Shown here one piece after another: positions 26,324-36,149 of a stretch of DNA of 64,000 bases. Numbering within the stretch: the stretch's first letter is position 1; each line of letters opens with the position of its first letter. The translations under genes and the position numbers were made by a program. This DNA comes from Streptomyces griseus subsp. griseus. Lineage in GTDB: Bacteria > Actinomycetota > Actinomycetes > Streptomycetales > Streptomycetaceae. The notes under the pieces were generated by a model, which worked only from the letters and a program-made list of their open reading frames with translations, was not told the origin of the DNA and ran no database searches. Location of the stretch: positions 1 through 64,000 of the forward strand of contig NZ_CP032543.1 in NCBI RefSeq assembly GCF_003610995.1, read 5' to 3'.

Positions 26324-26749
26324 GGGCAGGGTGACGTTGTGAGTGTGCGCGTTGGTGGCATTGGGTGGGTGCCAGCGGGTCAGAGCGCTTGGTGCCTGGT
26401 CACGGGGTTGGTTGCGGGCAGGTTGGCTGTCACGAGGTGACCAAGCGGCTGCTGTCTTCCGACTGGCACGCGGTTGACCGGCTGCCGTGGGAGCGCCAGC
26501 TCACACTCAGCCCCGATGGCACATCGGTGGCACTCATTTCGCCGTTGGGTCTACCAGGATTGTCCTGTTGCATCGAGGCTGGCGGAGTTCTCGCTCGTTC
26601 TCATCCGGGTTGGCGGATTCTCATTGCGTCAACGGCTGAGCGGCGGTGTCCTACGGCATGGTGTAGGACGCCCGTGAGGTCACCTGGCAACAGCGCGGTC
26701 AGCGAAAGGAGTTGACCTCAATCGAGGTCGAGGTTCTAGTTTTGCCCCC

Positions 26750-27172
26750 ATGGACACCATGAACTCCACTCTCCCCGCCAGCGATGCTGACGAGCAGCGG
26801 ATCCGCGAGTTGGTCGCGCGGTCCCAGGAGGCGCAGATCGATCCGGACGTACTACCTGCGATGCACGCTACGAACGTGGCGATCGTCAACCTGGCTGGGC
26901 GGCGCCTCTTCGGGCGTGCTGCCTTCGCTTCGGCCATGGCCGAAGCGCTCTCTTCCCCGCTCAAAGACATCCGGACCTCGCTGGAGGTCGACGATATTCG
27001 GTTCACCACCCCCGACGTCGCCATCGTCAGTCTCACCAAGACCGTCCATGACGAACGTCATGAGGCGGAGGGCTCGTCCGAGCTGCCTTCCGTCGGTGTC
27101 ACGACCTACGTTTTGACCCGACAGGGCGACGATTGGCTCATCGCCCTGTCTCAGACGACACCGGTCCGCTGA
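26750..27172 (+). CDS. SgcJ/EcaC-type SnoaL-like protein
   Basis: 140 residues. Cone-shaped NTF2-fold features are an N-terminal helix (ADEQRIRELVARSQEAQI), a central strand pair (HATNVAIVNLAGRRLFGR) and terminal strands (TYVLTRQGDDWLIALSQTTP). The family includes small enzymes and carrier-like proteins of antibiotic pathways and stand-alone proteins of unknown role. An AT-richer promoter-like stretch precedes it. Decayed DNA follows. Confidence 0.7.
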   Translation: MDTMNSTLPASDADEQRIRELVARSQEAQIDPDVLPAMHATNVAIVNLAGRRLFGRAAFASAMAEALSSPLKDIRTSLEVDDIRFTTPDVAIVSLTKTVHDERHEAEGSSELPSVGVTTYVLTRQGDDWLIALSQTTPVR

Positions 27173-28213
27173 GTCGAGCAGAGGGCGGTTTCCGCGAATG
27201 CCATGTCGTTCGAGAATCCGAACCATCCGCGAGCTCGGGCGACATGGCGACTCCTCTGGCCGAAAGCACGTCGTTTGACGGATGCTCTGCGACAGGACAC
27301 TTACAGCTTCTCGCCGGTTGGCGGGAAGCGCGAGGAAATGCCACGTTCGTGAGACTGGACAGCTGTGTCACTGGCTTGAGACAGCGGAAGAACCGCAGGT
27401 CGGCGAGCACGGCCTGTGCCACGAGCGACGAGACCCTACAGGCCTGTGGGGTTTCAAATTCCGTTGACCCTCCACCAGAAGCAGATCACCACCAAGGTCA
27501 ACGACACCGTCGGCCCCGGCGCCGTCCGGCGCCCGGAGATCCTGGGCCCGGCCGTACTCGCCTCGCCGTCACCCCCGGACATCCGCGCCCGCTGCCGCAC
27601 CGCATCCCGCCACCGCGCCCAAGCAGGAAGCGCAGCAAGAAGCCCCGGAGGGCTACCGCGAAGCCATCGCCGCCCACCGTGCCACCTGGACCAGACAGCA
27701 GCACACCCGCCCAAGATCCAGGCCACGCCGTACGGCAGCTCCGCGAAAGACTCCGGGAGCCGGAGGAGCACTTCGCCGACGGCCGCCAGGCCCTCGAAGA
27801 GCTCCGCGCGAAAGCGGCTGCCCAGCAGCGGGTCCGGCCCAGCGACGTCTCGCGTGCGCGGGCCTTGCAGCGCCTCGCCGCCGAACGGGCCGGGCTGGCC
27901 GCCATCGCCCCGGCGGCGGCCGCGCCGCAGCGGTTGGACCGTACGGCGTGAGGGACAGTTTCGATCCTCACGCCGTGGACGGCGCTTTCCCGACCGCGGC
28001 GCCCAGCGCCACACGGTCGCAACCACCGTGGACGCCGCAATGCCCGGGGCCTCCGAGGACAAACGCCGCGCCGCTGCCGACCACCAGGTCCTCTTTGACC
28101 ACATCGACCGATACGGCGAGCTGTCGGCGCAGCGCCTGTTCACGCGGGCATTCGTCGCCCAGGTACGGCGCCTGTCCGGCCTCGGGCACCTGAACCTCGG
28201 CTACATCAGCTAG
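27173..28213 (+). pseudogene. decayed plasmid-type coding DNA
   Basis: Coding-like pieces appear in different frames: VRQLRERLREPEEHFADGRQ to a stop at 27951, EGYREAIAAHRATW in another frame before it, and DKRRAAADHQVLFDHIDRYG to a stop at 28213. None has a convincing start. It seems to be at least one helical, DNA-replication-like plasmid gene broken by frameshifts. Confidence 0.4.
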
Positions 28214-28327
28214 AAGGCCGTGACGGGTTCCATCGAGCGGAACGGAACCGCTCCGGCCGCCGTCGGGGCTGCTATTGGCGGCAACCCCAGCCAGGCCATC
28301 GTGGTATCTGCACGCCTCGACCGGTAC

Positions 28328-28699
28328 TTAACGGTCGGCTCGGGTCGGGGACGATGCCGTACCGGATTCTGCGATGTGTCGCTCTACGTAGGCATCGACG
28401 GCGCGCTTGAGACAGGGTTCCGTGAAGCCGGGCAGGCGCGCGCTCATTCCTTCGTACCGAGCCTTGATCTTGCCTCGGCTGGGGCGGACGACTCCGACTT
28501 CTCTCAAGAGAGCGCACAGGTCAGGTCCGATGGTGTTGGGGTTGTGGTTCAACGTGACGGCCAAATCGCGCGAGGCGATTTCCTTTTCAGGAAGTGCGCG
28601 GACCACGGCGTAGGCGCGGGCAAGAAGCTGTGGAACGCCTTCCCGGGTCTTCGCGTCCACCGACCGGGTGGAGGAAGTAGTGCTGGGCTGAGTCGGCAC
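28328..28699 (-). CDS. small winged-helix-like protein
   Basis: 123 residues from a GTG. The central part (LPEKEIASRDLAVTLNHNPN then DLCALLREVGVVRPS) looks like a winged helix, and the C-terminal part has a basic helix. The upstream DNA is an IS-end remnant, so the true N-terminus could have been lost. Confidence 0.45.
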   Translation of the reverse strand: MPTQPSTTSSTRSVDAKTREGVPQLLARAYAVVRALPEKEIASRDLAVTLNHNPNTIGPDLCALLREVGVVRPSRGKIKARYEGMSARLPGFTEPCLKRAVDAYVERHIAESGTASSPTRADR

Positions 28700-28744
28700 G
28701 CGTCCTGGCGTCTGGTTGGGGCTGAGTACCGGAGGCAGGAAGGA

Positions 28745-28809
28745 GACCGGAGCCGGAGGCTTGCGGCTGCTACAAACGATTCCTCAAACTGACCATGTAG
28801 GAAACGCTC
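28745..28809 (+). mobile_element. right-end remnant of the IS5-family element (same family as copies 1 and 3)
   Basis: One frame encodes CYKRFLKLTM and a stop, matching the transposase C-terminus of the copy at 33779 (CYKRLVRLTT). The terminus CATGTAGGAAACGCTC then abuts TAA. The rest of this IS is absent. Confidence 0.65.
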
Positions 28810-28812
28810 TAA

Positions 28813-29697
28813 GAGGTCCTAACAAAGGCGTTGGACGTGTCGGTGAGTGATGAGGCAGGTGGCGAGGCCGAGGAAGGCTTCGTGGATGTCGTCGCGTCGT
28901 TCCCATCGGACACGGAGACGCCGGAATCCGTGCAGCCAGGCGATGGTCCGCTCGACGACCCATCGGTGGACGCCGAGGCCGGAGCCGTGCGGGACACCGC
29001 GTCGGGCGATGACCGGTCTGATGCCCTGAGCCCAGACGAGGCGGCGGTATTTGTCGTGGTCGTAGCCCCGGTCGGCCAGCAGCATGTCCGGTCGCCGCCG
29101 TGGCCGGCCGACCAGGCCGGCCACGGACGGGACCTTGGCGAGCAGGGGCATCAGCTGAGTGACGTCGTTGCGGTTTCCGCCGGTCAAAGACACCGCGAGC
29201 GGGATGCCCTGTCCATCGACGAGAACGTGGTGCTTGCTGCCCGGCCGTGCGCGGTCGACCGGGCTCGGTCCGCTTTTGGGCCGCGTCGGGCGGCCCGGAC
29301 ATGGCTGGAGTCGATCACCGCCCGCGACCAGTCCAACTGCTTCGCCGAGCGCAGCTTCTTGAGCAGGACCACGTGCAGCCGGTCCCACACGCCGGCATCG
29401 TTCCAGGCGGCGAGCCGTCGCCAGCACGTCATGCCCGAGCCGAAGCCGAGCTCCTGGGGCAGGTACTCCCACTGGATCCCGGTGTGGAGCACGAACAGGA
29501 TCCCGCACAGAGCCTGCCGGTCGGGTACCCGCGGCCGCCCCGCCACCAGCTTCGGCGCCGGGACCGGCAGCAACGGCTCGACCAGCGACCACAGTTCGTC
29601 CGACACGATCCACGGCCGGGAGTTCCTCTTCGCCACGAACGGACCAACGAGCAGCCAGGCCGACAGTCACATGATCAACAACTTCTGTTAGGACCTC
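28813..29697 (-). mobile_element. IS5-family insertion sequence B, complete, TAA target duplication
   Basis: 885 bp with terminal inverted repeats GAGGTCCTAACA at both ends and TAA on both flanks (28810-28812 and 29698-29700). It is inserted exactly between an IS-end remnant and the 4-kb island, so it is the youngest insertion at this point. Confidence 0.85.
28819..29636 (-). CDS. IS5-family transposase (two frames, probable programmed frameshift)
   Basis: Frame 1 starts at 29636 (MAKRNSRPWIVSDELWSLVE) and includes the first catalytic Asp in WSRAVIDSSHVRAARRGP. Frame 2 takes over near 29275 at CCCAAAAG and gives SPVDRARPGSKHHVLVDGQG, MLLADRGYDHDKYRRL and WVVERTIAWLHGFRRLRVRW, ending in TCLITHRHVQRLC. 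A slippery run at this place is typical of IS5-family elements that make the transposase by frameshifting. With intact ends and target duplication the element may still be active. Confidence 0.8.
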
Positions 29698-29700
29698 TAA

Positions 29701-29717
29701 GAGCACGCAACACGATC
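29701..29717 (+). repeat. inverted repeat GAGCACGCAACACGATC, left copy
   Basis: The 17-bp sequence reappears inverted at 33759-33775, bounding the island with the glycosyltransferase and two-component genes. Both copies are followed outward by TAA/TTA and an IS terminus. Confidence 0.75.
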
Positions 29718-29829
29718 TTGTCGACGTTGGCGGGTGGGGCGTAACCGGTGACCGCTCCGGCCACGGCGGCAACGTCGGCTCGATCAACGCGCACAACTCG
29801 TCGTCCGCGACCCGCGGTCGAGTATCCAC
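29701..29829 (-). pseudogene. transposase N-terminal remnant
   Basis: MDTRPRVADDELCALIEPTL then PPWPERS is the opening of an IS5-type transposase of another element. The frame is lost after about 27 residues, and the DNA ends at GAGCACGC, where IS B is inserted. It is a truncated element end. Confidence 0.5.
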
Positions 29830-29904
29830 AACATCACGAACGGCCCACTCATCACATGGCTCACGCCCGCTCAGGGCATCTCGACAAGACCGTGTCCCGG
29901 GCTT

Positions 29905-31419
29905 TCACCATGGGTGTTGCACCGGAGTGCCGACGTTCGCGGACGGGCCATGGTCTCGGACGTAGACAGTGATACGCGCTCCGTTGACCCGCGTTGTTGC
30001 GTGCTCGCGAAAATGGCGTCGCAAGGTATCTGTTTTCGCCTTCTCCTGTGGGTCGGTGAGAGTGTCCGCGCGCGCCACGCGGACCGTGACGATCCGGTGG
30101 AACTGCATCATGCGGAACGCGATGTCGCGGGCGGGAAGCTCGACACCGGCGAGCGTATTCGACTCGACGGGGTCCTGTGCCAGTGCGAGATCTGTCAGGT
30201 GGCGGGTGTCCCCGGGGTAGGTCGCGGCAAGGATTCTGTGTCGGCTCGCGAGGTAGAGCAGCCCGTCCCCAGGGCGGCCTTCCTCCCGCACGGCGGCGCC
30301 GATGGCGGTGGCGTCGTTGCTCCGGCTCTGGGGAGTTCTGAGCGACATGCTCGACGGAACGAGCGCGGCCAGGGCCGCGATGGCCGCGATGTACACGGCC
30401 GGGGTGTACCGCGGTAGTCGGGGTCGGCGCATGTGGTCCAGCCAGGCACCCAGCAACAGGGCGATCCCGATGTCGCTGAACAGCACGTAGCGGTCGACGA
30501 AGAGCGGCTTGATCACAGAGACGGTCAGCAGCAGCGCACCCGGGAGAACGAGAATCGGCACGGTCAGCGCGGCGACGCTGACGGGCCCCCTGCTCCGCAG
30601 AGGAGCACGCGCGCACAGCATCCCCACCACCACCGAGACCAATAGGGGGTAGGGATTTACCGGTCCGCCGATCCAGGACACCTGCTCCGACTGCCCCGCG
30701 CTGACGACGACGAGCGGCAACAACCCGATCACCACACCCGCGGCGGTGACGCCCCATGCCCTCAGCACCCGTTTCGGAGTGCGGGAGACAATCAGCGTCA
30801 CACCGTGTGCGGCCAGGGCGAGCACCGCGAACTCGTGGAGCAGGCATGCCAGCAGCATGGTGAGGCCGTACGCTGCCCAGCGCCATCGGCCGCGCCGCGA
30901 GACGTTGGCCACCAACGCGCACGAGGCCCAGGCGATCAGCGCGCAGACCATGGCGTAGGACCGGCCCTCCTGCGCGTATTTCTGTACCTGGGGTAGCAGC
31001 GCGAACACCAGCCCGGCCAGTAGTCCGGCGCGGGGTCCCGCCAGGCGCAGTCCGAGAAGTCCCACTCCGCTCGCCGCGGCGGCCATGGCCAGCACGGACG
31101 GTAGTCGCAAGGACAGCAGCCCGGCGCCGAAGAGATCGAAGATCACGTGCATCACGGAGTAGTGCAGGGCGTGGACCAGGTCGACGTGCTGGACCGTGTG
31201 CCAGATCTGGGACGGCTCGCGCTCGGCGAGCTGGTAGGTGACGGCCTCGTCCCCCCACATGGTGTTCTGTCTGCGGATGCCCCACAGCCCCATGACCAAG
31301 GCGAGCGTGGCGGGTAGGACGACGGTCAGAGCTTTGCCCCGGGCAGAGGGCCGTTGTGCGCAGGCCGGCCGAGCCGGATCCGACCCGGTGGCGGCGGGAG
31401 CGCGTACGTCGAGGGACAT
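29905..31419 (-). CDS. GT-C fold membrane glycosyltransferase (GT39-like)
   Basis: 504 residues from the ATG at 31419, with AAGGT upstream. The first luminal loop carries WGDEAVTYQLAERE, the acidic Asp-Glu motif of GT-C enzymes that use polyprenyl-phosphate sugars. About ten to twelve transmembrane helices follow, then a soluble C-terminal part (from about residue 390) with RHRILAATYPGDTRHL. The usual role is transfer of a sugar to protein or cell-wall acceptors outside the membrane. Its divergent neighbours are a two-component system, 122 bases away, which may control it. Confidence 0.75.
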   Translation of the reverse strand: MSLDVRAPAATGSDPARPACAQRPSARGKALTVVLPATLALVMGLWGIRRQNTMWGDEAVTYQLAEREPSQIWHTVQHVDLVHALHYSVMHVIFDLFGAGLLSLRLPSVLAMAAAASGVGLLGLRLAGPRAGLLAGLVFALLPQVQKYAQEGRSYAMVCALIAWASCALVANVSRRGRWRWAAYGLTMLLACLLHEFAVLALAAHGVTLIVSRTPKRVLRAWGVTAAGVVIGLLPLVVVSAGQSEQVSWIGGPVNPYPLLVSVVVGMLCARAPLRSRGPVSVAALTVPILVLPGALLLTVSVIKPLFVDRYVLFSDIGIALLLGAWLDHMRRPRLPRYTPAVYIAAIAALAALVPSSMSLRTPQSRSNDATAIGAAVREEGRPGDGLLYLASRHRILAATYPGDTRHLTDLALAQDPVESNTLAGVELPARDIAFRMMQFHRIVTVRVARADTLTDPQEKAKTDTLRRHFREHATTRVNGARITVYVRDHGPSANVGTPVQHPW

Positions 31420-31541
31420 CGGCGGCGGGACCTTTCGGCGGGGGAGAGGCCGCCACTGTGCCCGGCCCGAGGTGGCCGGTTGCTGACCCAACCTGACCGG
31501 CCGATCAGGAACTTTGCGGATGCTGTGCGAGGCTGCACGGC

Positions 31542-32222
31542 ATGCGCATCCTGGTGGTCGAAGACGAGGTGGACCTCGCCCGGACCCTGCACACCGGTCT
31601 GACCGCCGAGGGCTACAGCGTCGACCTGGCCTATGACGGCCGGCAGGGGCTGTGGATGGCCCGGACCGGTGAGTACGCCGTGGTCGTCCTGGACTTGATG
31701 TTGCCCGGCCTCAACGGCTACAAGGTCTGCGCCCAGTTGCGCCGCGAGGGCAACGCGACTCCGATCCTGGTGCTCACCGCGAAGGACGGGGAGTGGGATC
31801 AGGCGGAGGCTCTGGACACGGGTGCCGATGACTACCTGGCCAAGCCCTTCTCGTACCTCGTGCTGGTCGCACGGCTGCGGGCCCTGGTCAGGCGAGCCTG
31901 CGCCGTCTCCCCGCCTGTGCTCGCTGTCGGGGACCTCTCGCTGGATGTCGCCGCCCGGGTCTGCCGCCGGGCAGGAGCGCGGGTGGAGCTCACCCCCAGG
32001 GAGTTCTCCGTGCTGGAACTTCTGGCCCGCCGGGCGGGCCAGGCGGTCTCCAAGGCGGATCTGCTTTACCACGCGTGGCCCGATGACGCCCTGGACCCGA
32101 ATCTGGTGGAGGCCCGCGTCAGCGTGCTGCGCAAGAAGGTGGACGCCGCGTTCGACCGGCGGTCCTTGCAGACCGTGCGGGGTATCGGCTATCGCTTGGT
32201 GGACGACCGTGAACACGGCTGA
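31542..32222 (+). CDS. OmpR-family response regulator
   Basis: 226 residues. Receiver domain: MRILVVEDEVDLART with the acidic pair, Asp51 as phosphoacceptor in VVVLDLMLPG, and Lys in LAKPFSYL. The C-terminal winged helix (VELTPREFSVLELLARRAGQ, then VSVLRKKVDAAF) binds DNA. The next gene overlaps by 14 bases, so regulator and kinase are co-translated. The target is unknown; the divergent glycosyltransferase is a natural candidate. Confidence 0.9.
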   Translation: MRILVVEDEVDLARTLHTGLTAEGYSVDLAYDGRQGLWMARTGEYAVVVLDLMLPGLNGYKVCAQLRREGNATPILVLTAKDGEWDQAEALDTGADDYLAKPFSYLVLVARLRALVRRACAVSPPVLAVGDLSLDVAARVCRRAGARVELTPREFSVLELLARRAGQAVSKADLLYHAWPDDALDPNLVEARVSVLRKKVDAAFDRRSLQTVRGIGYRLVDDREHG

Positions 32223-33702
32223 GCCGCGACGCGGCCTGCGGCCCCGGTCCGTGCGGGCCCGCACCGCCCTGGCCGTCGCCTCGACCGCCGCCGTCGTCCT
32301 GGCCGCCATCGGGTGGTGGCTGCACGGCGACGTCTACCGCCAGAGCACCCAGATCGCCCAGGACCAGGCCCGGGCCCCTCTCCTCGCTCTCGTGGACCAC
32401 CTGCGTGCGGGCGTGATCCCCAGCCGCCGAAGCACCGTGCCGTACGAGATCGTCGCGACCGGCCGTAGCACGGCCGTCGCATCCGGCGGCGGAATGGACG
32501 TCTTCGCCCCGGGCTCCCCCCATGTTCTGCCCGCCCCGCCCCGGCTCTCGGAGTCCACCGTCAGTGATGATTCAGGCTGGTACTACGAGAGCGGTCCCAT
32601 GCGCATGCCGGAACTCCGCGACGAGCACGGGCGCAGGTTCGCCCTGGGTGGTGGTACCTACCCCGTCCTGTCCACCAATGTCTGGGCCGGTGAACTCAGC
32701 AGCGCCCAAGCCGCACATCTGGGGGTCGCTCCGGACGCCACACTCCGGGTCCACGTGGTGGTACTCCCCGACACGGCCGAGGCGATCACCGCCACCATGG
32801 GCCTCCTGCTGCTGCGGGCCGGACTCGTCGGCCTGGTGCTGCTCTCAGCCGTCACCTACTTCACCGTGCGCATCGCGTTGCGGCCGGTCGAAGCGATCCG
32901 CGCAGCCACCGCCTCGGTCACGCCGAGCGACCCCAGGGAGCGCGTCACCGTGCCCGCCACAGGGCACGAGATCACCGCGCTGGCCACCACCATCAACACC
33001 ACTTTGCAGCGTCTCGACGACGCCGCCGCCCGGCAACGGCGCTTCGTCGCGGACGCGGCCCACGAACTGCGCAGCCCGCTCACCACCCTGCTGGCCACCC
33101 TCGAAGTGGCGCTCGCCTACCCGGACCGCACCGACTGGCCCGGCACGGTCACCACGGCCGCACGGCAGGCCGGACGTCTTCAGGCCCTCGCCGAGGACCT
33201 GCTGCTCCTCGCCCGCCTCGACGCCCGGCAACCGGAGTCCGACCGCGGCTCCGTCGACCTGGAGGTTCTCGTCTCCCAGCTGGCCGAACGGTACGAGCGG
33301 CCTCCCGACGGCCCGGTGGTGTTGACCACGGACACCACCGGACCCGCCCACGCGCGGGGCAGGCCCGAGGAGTACGAGCGACTGCTGCGCAACCTCGTCG
33401 ACAACGCCACCCGTCACGCCGCGAGCCGCGTCCAGGTCACCCTGAGGAAGCAGGACCGGCAGGTGATCCTGTCCGTCCACGACGACGGGCCAGGCGTACC
33501 CGCCGAGAACGCCGAAGCCATCTTCGAACGCTTCGTCCGGCTCGATGACGCCCGCTCCCGTGATCGCGGGGGCACCGGCCTGGGCCTCCCCATCGCACGC
33601 GAACTCGCCCACCACCACGCGGGCACCCTCGCCCTCGTCCCCTCGGACACCGGCGCATGCTTCCAACTGCGCCTTCCCCAGGCGCCGCCGCCGGCCAAGT
33701 AA
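32209..33702 (+). CDS. sensor histidine kinase
   Basis: 497 residues from a GTG inside the end of the regulator gene. One transmembrane helix near residue 25, an extracytoplasmic sensor of about 150 residues, a second helix (LLLLRAGLVGLVLLSAVTYF), HAMP, then HisKA with DAAHELRSPLTTLL (His285) and HATPase_c with NLVDNATRHA, DDGPGVP and GGTGLGLPIAREL. All N, G1 and G2 boxes are present, so it should be active. It pairs with the upstream regulator. Confidence 0.9.
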   Translation: MNTAEPRRGLRPRSVRARTALAVASTAAVVLAAIGWWLHGDVYRQSTQIAQDQARAPLLALVDHLRAGVIPSRRSTVPYEIVATGRSTAVASGGGMDVFAPGSPHVLPAPPRLSESTVSDDSGWYYESGPMRMPELRDEHGRRFALGGGTYPVLSTNVWAGELSSAQAAHLGVAPDATLRVHVVVLPDTAEAITATMGLLLLRAGLVGLVLLSAVTYFTVRIALRPVEAIRAATASVTPSDPRERVTVPATGHEITALATTINTTLQRLDDAAARQRRFVADAAHELRSPLTTLLATLEVALAYPDRTDWPGTVTTAARQAGRLQALAEDLLLLARLDARQPESDRGSVDLEVLVSQLAERYERPPDGPVVLTTDTTGPAHARGRPEEYERLLRNLVDNATRHAASRVQVTLRKQDRQVILSVHDDGPGVPAENAEAIFERFVRLDDARSRDRGGTGLGLPIARELAHHHAGTLALVPSDTGACFQLRLPQAPPPAK

Positions 33703-33758
33703 TGATGCACCTCGCCTGCACCCTGCCCCTCTGGAAACGCCTCAAGAAGGCCGATCAT

Positions 33759-33775
33759 GATCGTGTTGCGTGCTC
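33759..33775 (+). repeat. inverted repeat GATCGTGTTGCGTGCTC, right copy
   Basis: Reverse complement of 29701-29717. With the adjoining TTA and IS terminus, about 41 bp are shared in inverted orientation with only two mismatches, once IS B is removed from the left side. Confidence 0.75.
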
Positions 33776-33778
33776 TTA

Positions 33779-34644
33779 GAGCGTGTCCTACATGGCCAGT
33801 TGGCGGTTGTGCTGTTCATGGGAAGTGGAGGGTGGGGATGGATTGTTCCGGACGGACTGTGGGAGATAGCGAGGCCGTTACTGCCGTCGGCCAGAGTGCG
33901 GCCGCAGGGCGGCGGGGTCACGAACATCGATGATGAGGCGGTCTTCGCGGCGATCATCTACGTACTGGTCAGCGGATGCGCCTGGCGGGCCCTGCCGCCG
34001 TGCTTCGGTGCGTCGAAGTCGACCGTGCACCGACGATTCGTCATCTGGTCGAGAGCCGGGGTGTGGGGCCGGCTGCATCAGAAGATTCTGCAGCTCCTGG
34101 ATGAACGGGACTTGATCGATCTGTCCCGGGCGGTCCTGGACTCCGCGCACGTGCGCGCTAAAAAAAGGGGGCGAACTTGCAGGTCCGAGCCCCGTGGACC
34201 GGGGCACGCCGGGTTCCAAGATGCACGTCCTGTCCGACGCGGACGGACTGCCCCTACGCGTCGGGCTCTCCGCGGCCAACACCCACGACAGCCTCGCTCT
34301 GAAGCCCATGATCACCGGCCACCAAACGAGACACGACCCTCATTGCGGGCGGTACTTCAAGCCGACGGCTGCACGCGGACAAGGCATACGACGTCCCGCA
34401 CCTGCGGAAATGGCTACGGGGCAAGCGCATCGGCGTACGCATCGCCCGGAAGGGAATCGAGTCCGGCGAACGCTTGGGCCGACGCCGATGGGTCATCGAA
34501 CGCACCATGTCCTGACTGACCGGCTACCGCCGGCTCAACCACCGCTACGAACGCCATCCGCGCAACTACCTGGCCTTCCTCGGCCTCGCAGCCGCCCTCT
34601 GCTGCTACAAACGACTCGTCCGCCTCACCACATAGGACACGGTC
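33779..34644 (+). mobile_element. IS5-family insertion sequence, copy 3, complete ends
   Basis: 866 bp. The ends read GAGCGTGTCCTACATGG and, reversed, GACCGTGTCCTATGTGG, and TTA is duplicated on both flanks (33776-33778 and 34645-34647). This defines the full IS of which 9269-10090 is a truncated copy. Confidence 0.85.
33818..34635 (+). pseudogene. IS5-family transposase, inactivated
   Basis: The slippery run has seven A here against five in copy 1, which puts the downstream part out of reach of a simple -1 shift. Further on, RTMS is followed by a TGA where copy 1 has Trp (RTMSWLTGY), and there is another frame change near 34365. The rest matches copy 1 down to CYKRLVRLTT. The element has intact ends but cannot make its own transposase. 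Confidence 0.75.
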
Positions 34645-34647
34645 TTA

Positions 34648-35530
34648 GGGCCTGTCATCAAATGATCTTGGGTGGTGGATCATGTCGGGGTGATTCGTCG
34701 TCATGAACTGTCCGATGCGGAGTGGGAGTTCGTCCGTCCGCTGCTACCCCTGTCGTTGCGGGGTCGGAAGCGGGTGGATGCCCGGAGGGTCCTCAACGGA
34801 ATTGTGTGGAAGTTTCGGACGGGTTCGGCCTGGCGGGACGTGCCCGATCGGTACGGACCGTGGGCCACGCTCCATACCCGTTTCCGCCGGTGGGCGAAGG
34901 ACGGCACGTTCGCGAGGATGCTCCAGGCCGCGCAGGCCAGGGTGGACGCGGCTGTAGGCATCGACTGGCTGGTGTCGGTCGACTCCACGGTCGTGAGGGC
35001 CCACCAGCACGCGGCCGGGGCCCGAAAAGGGGGGCCCTCGGCCCCGCGCTCGGACGGTCAAGGGGTGGGCTGACCACCAAGATCCACCTTGCGTGCGACG
35101 CTCTGGGCCGACCGCTGGGACTCGTCCTGACCGGCGGGAACGTCAACGAATGCACCCGTTTCGCTGAGGTGCTGGAGACGATACGGGTGCCCCGCGTCGG
35201 CCCCGGGTGACCCCGCACCAGACCGGTTCACGTCCTCGGCGACAAAGGCTATAGCTCCCGGACGATCCGCACCTGGCTGCGGCATCGTGGCATCGCCCAT
35301 ACCATCCCCGAACGTGCTGACCAGGTCCGGAACCGAGCCCGGCGCGGCAGCCGCTGCGGCCGGCCACCGGTCTTCGACCGTGAGATCTGCAAGCGGCGCA
35401 ACGTGGTGGAACGCTGCTTCAACCGGTTGAAGCAGCGGCGGGGCATCGCCACCCGCTACGAGAAGACCGCCGAGTCCTACCAGGTGGCTGTGACCCTCGC
35501 ATCGCTCTTCATGTGGGTGTGAGTCCCGCG
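34648..35530 (+). mobile_element. IS5-family insertion sequence C, right end not identified
   Basis: It begins GGGCCTGTCATC directly after the TTA of the previous IS. The matching inverted end was not found after the transposase, so the right end is probably truncated or diverged. Confidence 0.6.
34690..35522 (+). pseudogene. IS5-family transposase, frameshifted twice
   Basis: Frame 1: VIRRHELSDAEWEFVRPLLP to the first catalytic Asp (VSVDSTVVRAHQHAAGARKG), lost near 35060. Frame 2: GGLTTKIHLACDALGRPLGL, lost near 35205. Frame 3: HVLGDKGYSSRTIRTWLRHR and NVVERCFNRLKQRRGIATRY to the end at 35522. The first break may be a programmed shift; the second is damage. Confidence 0.75.
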
Positions 35531-35546
35531 AGGACTGCCGGCTCAT

Positions 35547-35861
35547 TCACGGACCGTGGAGTTCGGTCTCCCACGCCTGGAACGGCGGCTCGACCTCGTA
35601 CGTCGGGTCGCAAGCGCGGCGAATCCACTGTGCGGCACGGTACTGCGCGTCTCCGTCATTCAGCACCGCGCCGTCCGCGTCGACTTCCAGCACATTGGCA
35701 TAGATCGCGAAGACCTCCTCCAACGACGAACCGAACTGGAAGAGAACCGGTCGATGGTCAAAACCGTCGAGCAGGTCAACGTCGATGGTGCCGTTGGCCA
35801 AGTAGAAGGCGAAGAACCGAAGCGAAGCACGCACGTCGACTGGAAGATGTCCCACCAGCAC
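35547..35861 (-). CDS. small hypothetical protein, DUF7677-like
   Basis: 104 residues if the GTG at 35861 is used; the frame is open to 35972. It reads LRFFAFYLANGTIDVDLLDG, then EEVFAIYANVLEVDADGAVL and ends FQAWETELHGP. I recall this from small Streptomyces proteins of unknown function, sometimes DUF7677. No catalytic motif is visible. Uncertain start. Confidence 0.5.
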   Translation of the reverse strand: MLVGHLPVDVRASLRFFAFYLANGTIDVDLLDGFDHRPVLFQFGSSLEEVFAIYANVLEVDADGAVLNDGDAQYRAAQWIRRACDPTYEVEPPFQAWETELHGP

Positions 35862-36149
35862 ATCATGCCTGCTGTCCACATCGCCCGGGAAGATCGTTTG
35901 ACGACAGTGCCTAGGCCGGTCACCGGCTCCAGCGCCGACCCCAGACTCCGGCAGCTCCCCGCACCGCGTCACCGACCCGGCCCGCCTTCACCGGCCCCGC
36001 CACACCCCCCTCCGCCTCAACGAGAATCGAACCCCGCCCTCCAACGGCACCCGAGCCAACTGCAGCCCCACATCACCCCTCCCTCAACACCGCCCCGCGG
36101 CGGCCACATCCACACCGTACGCGCACAGACAGACACCGCGAACTCCCCG

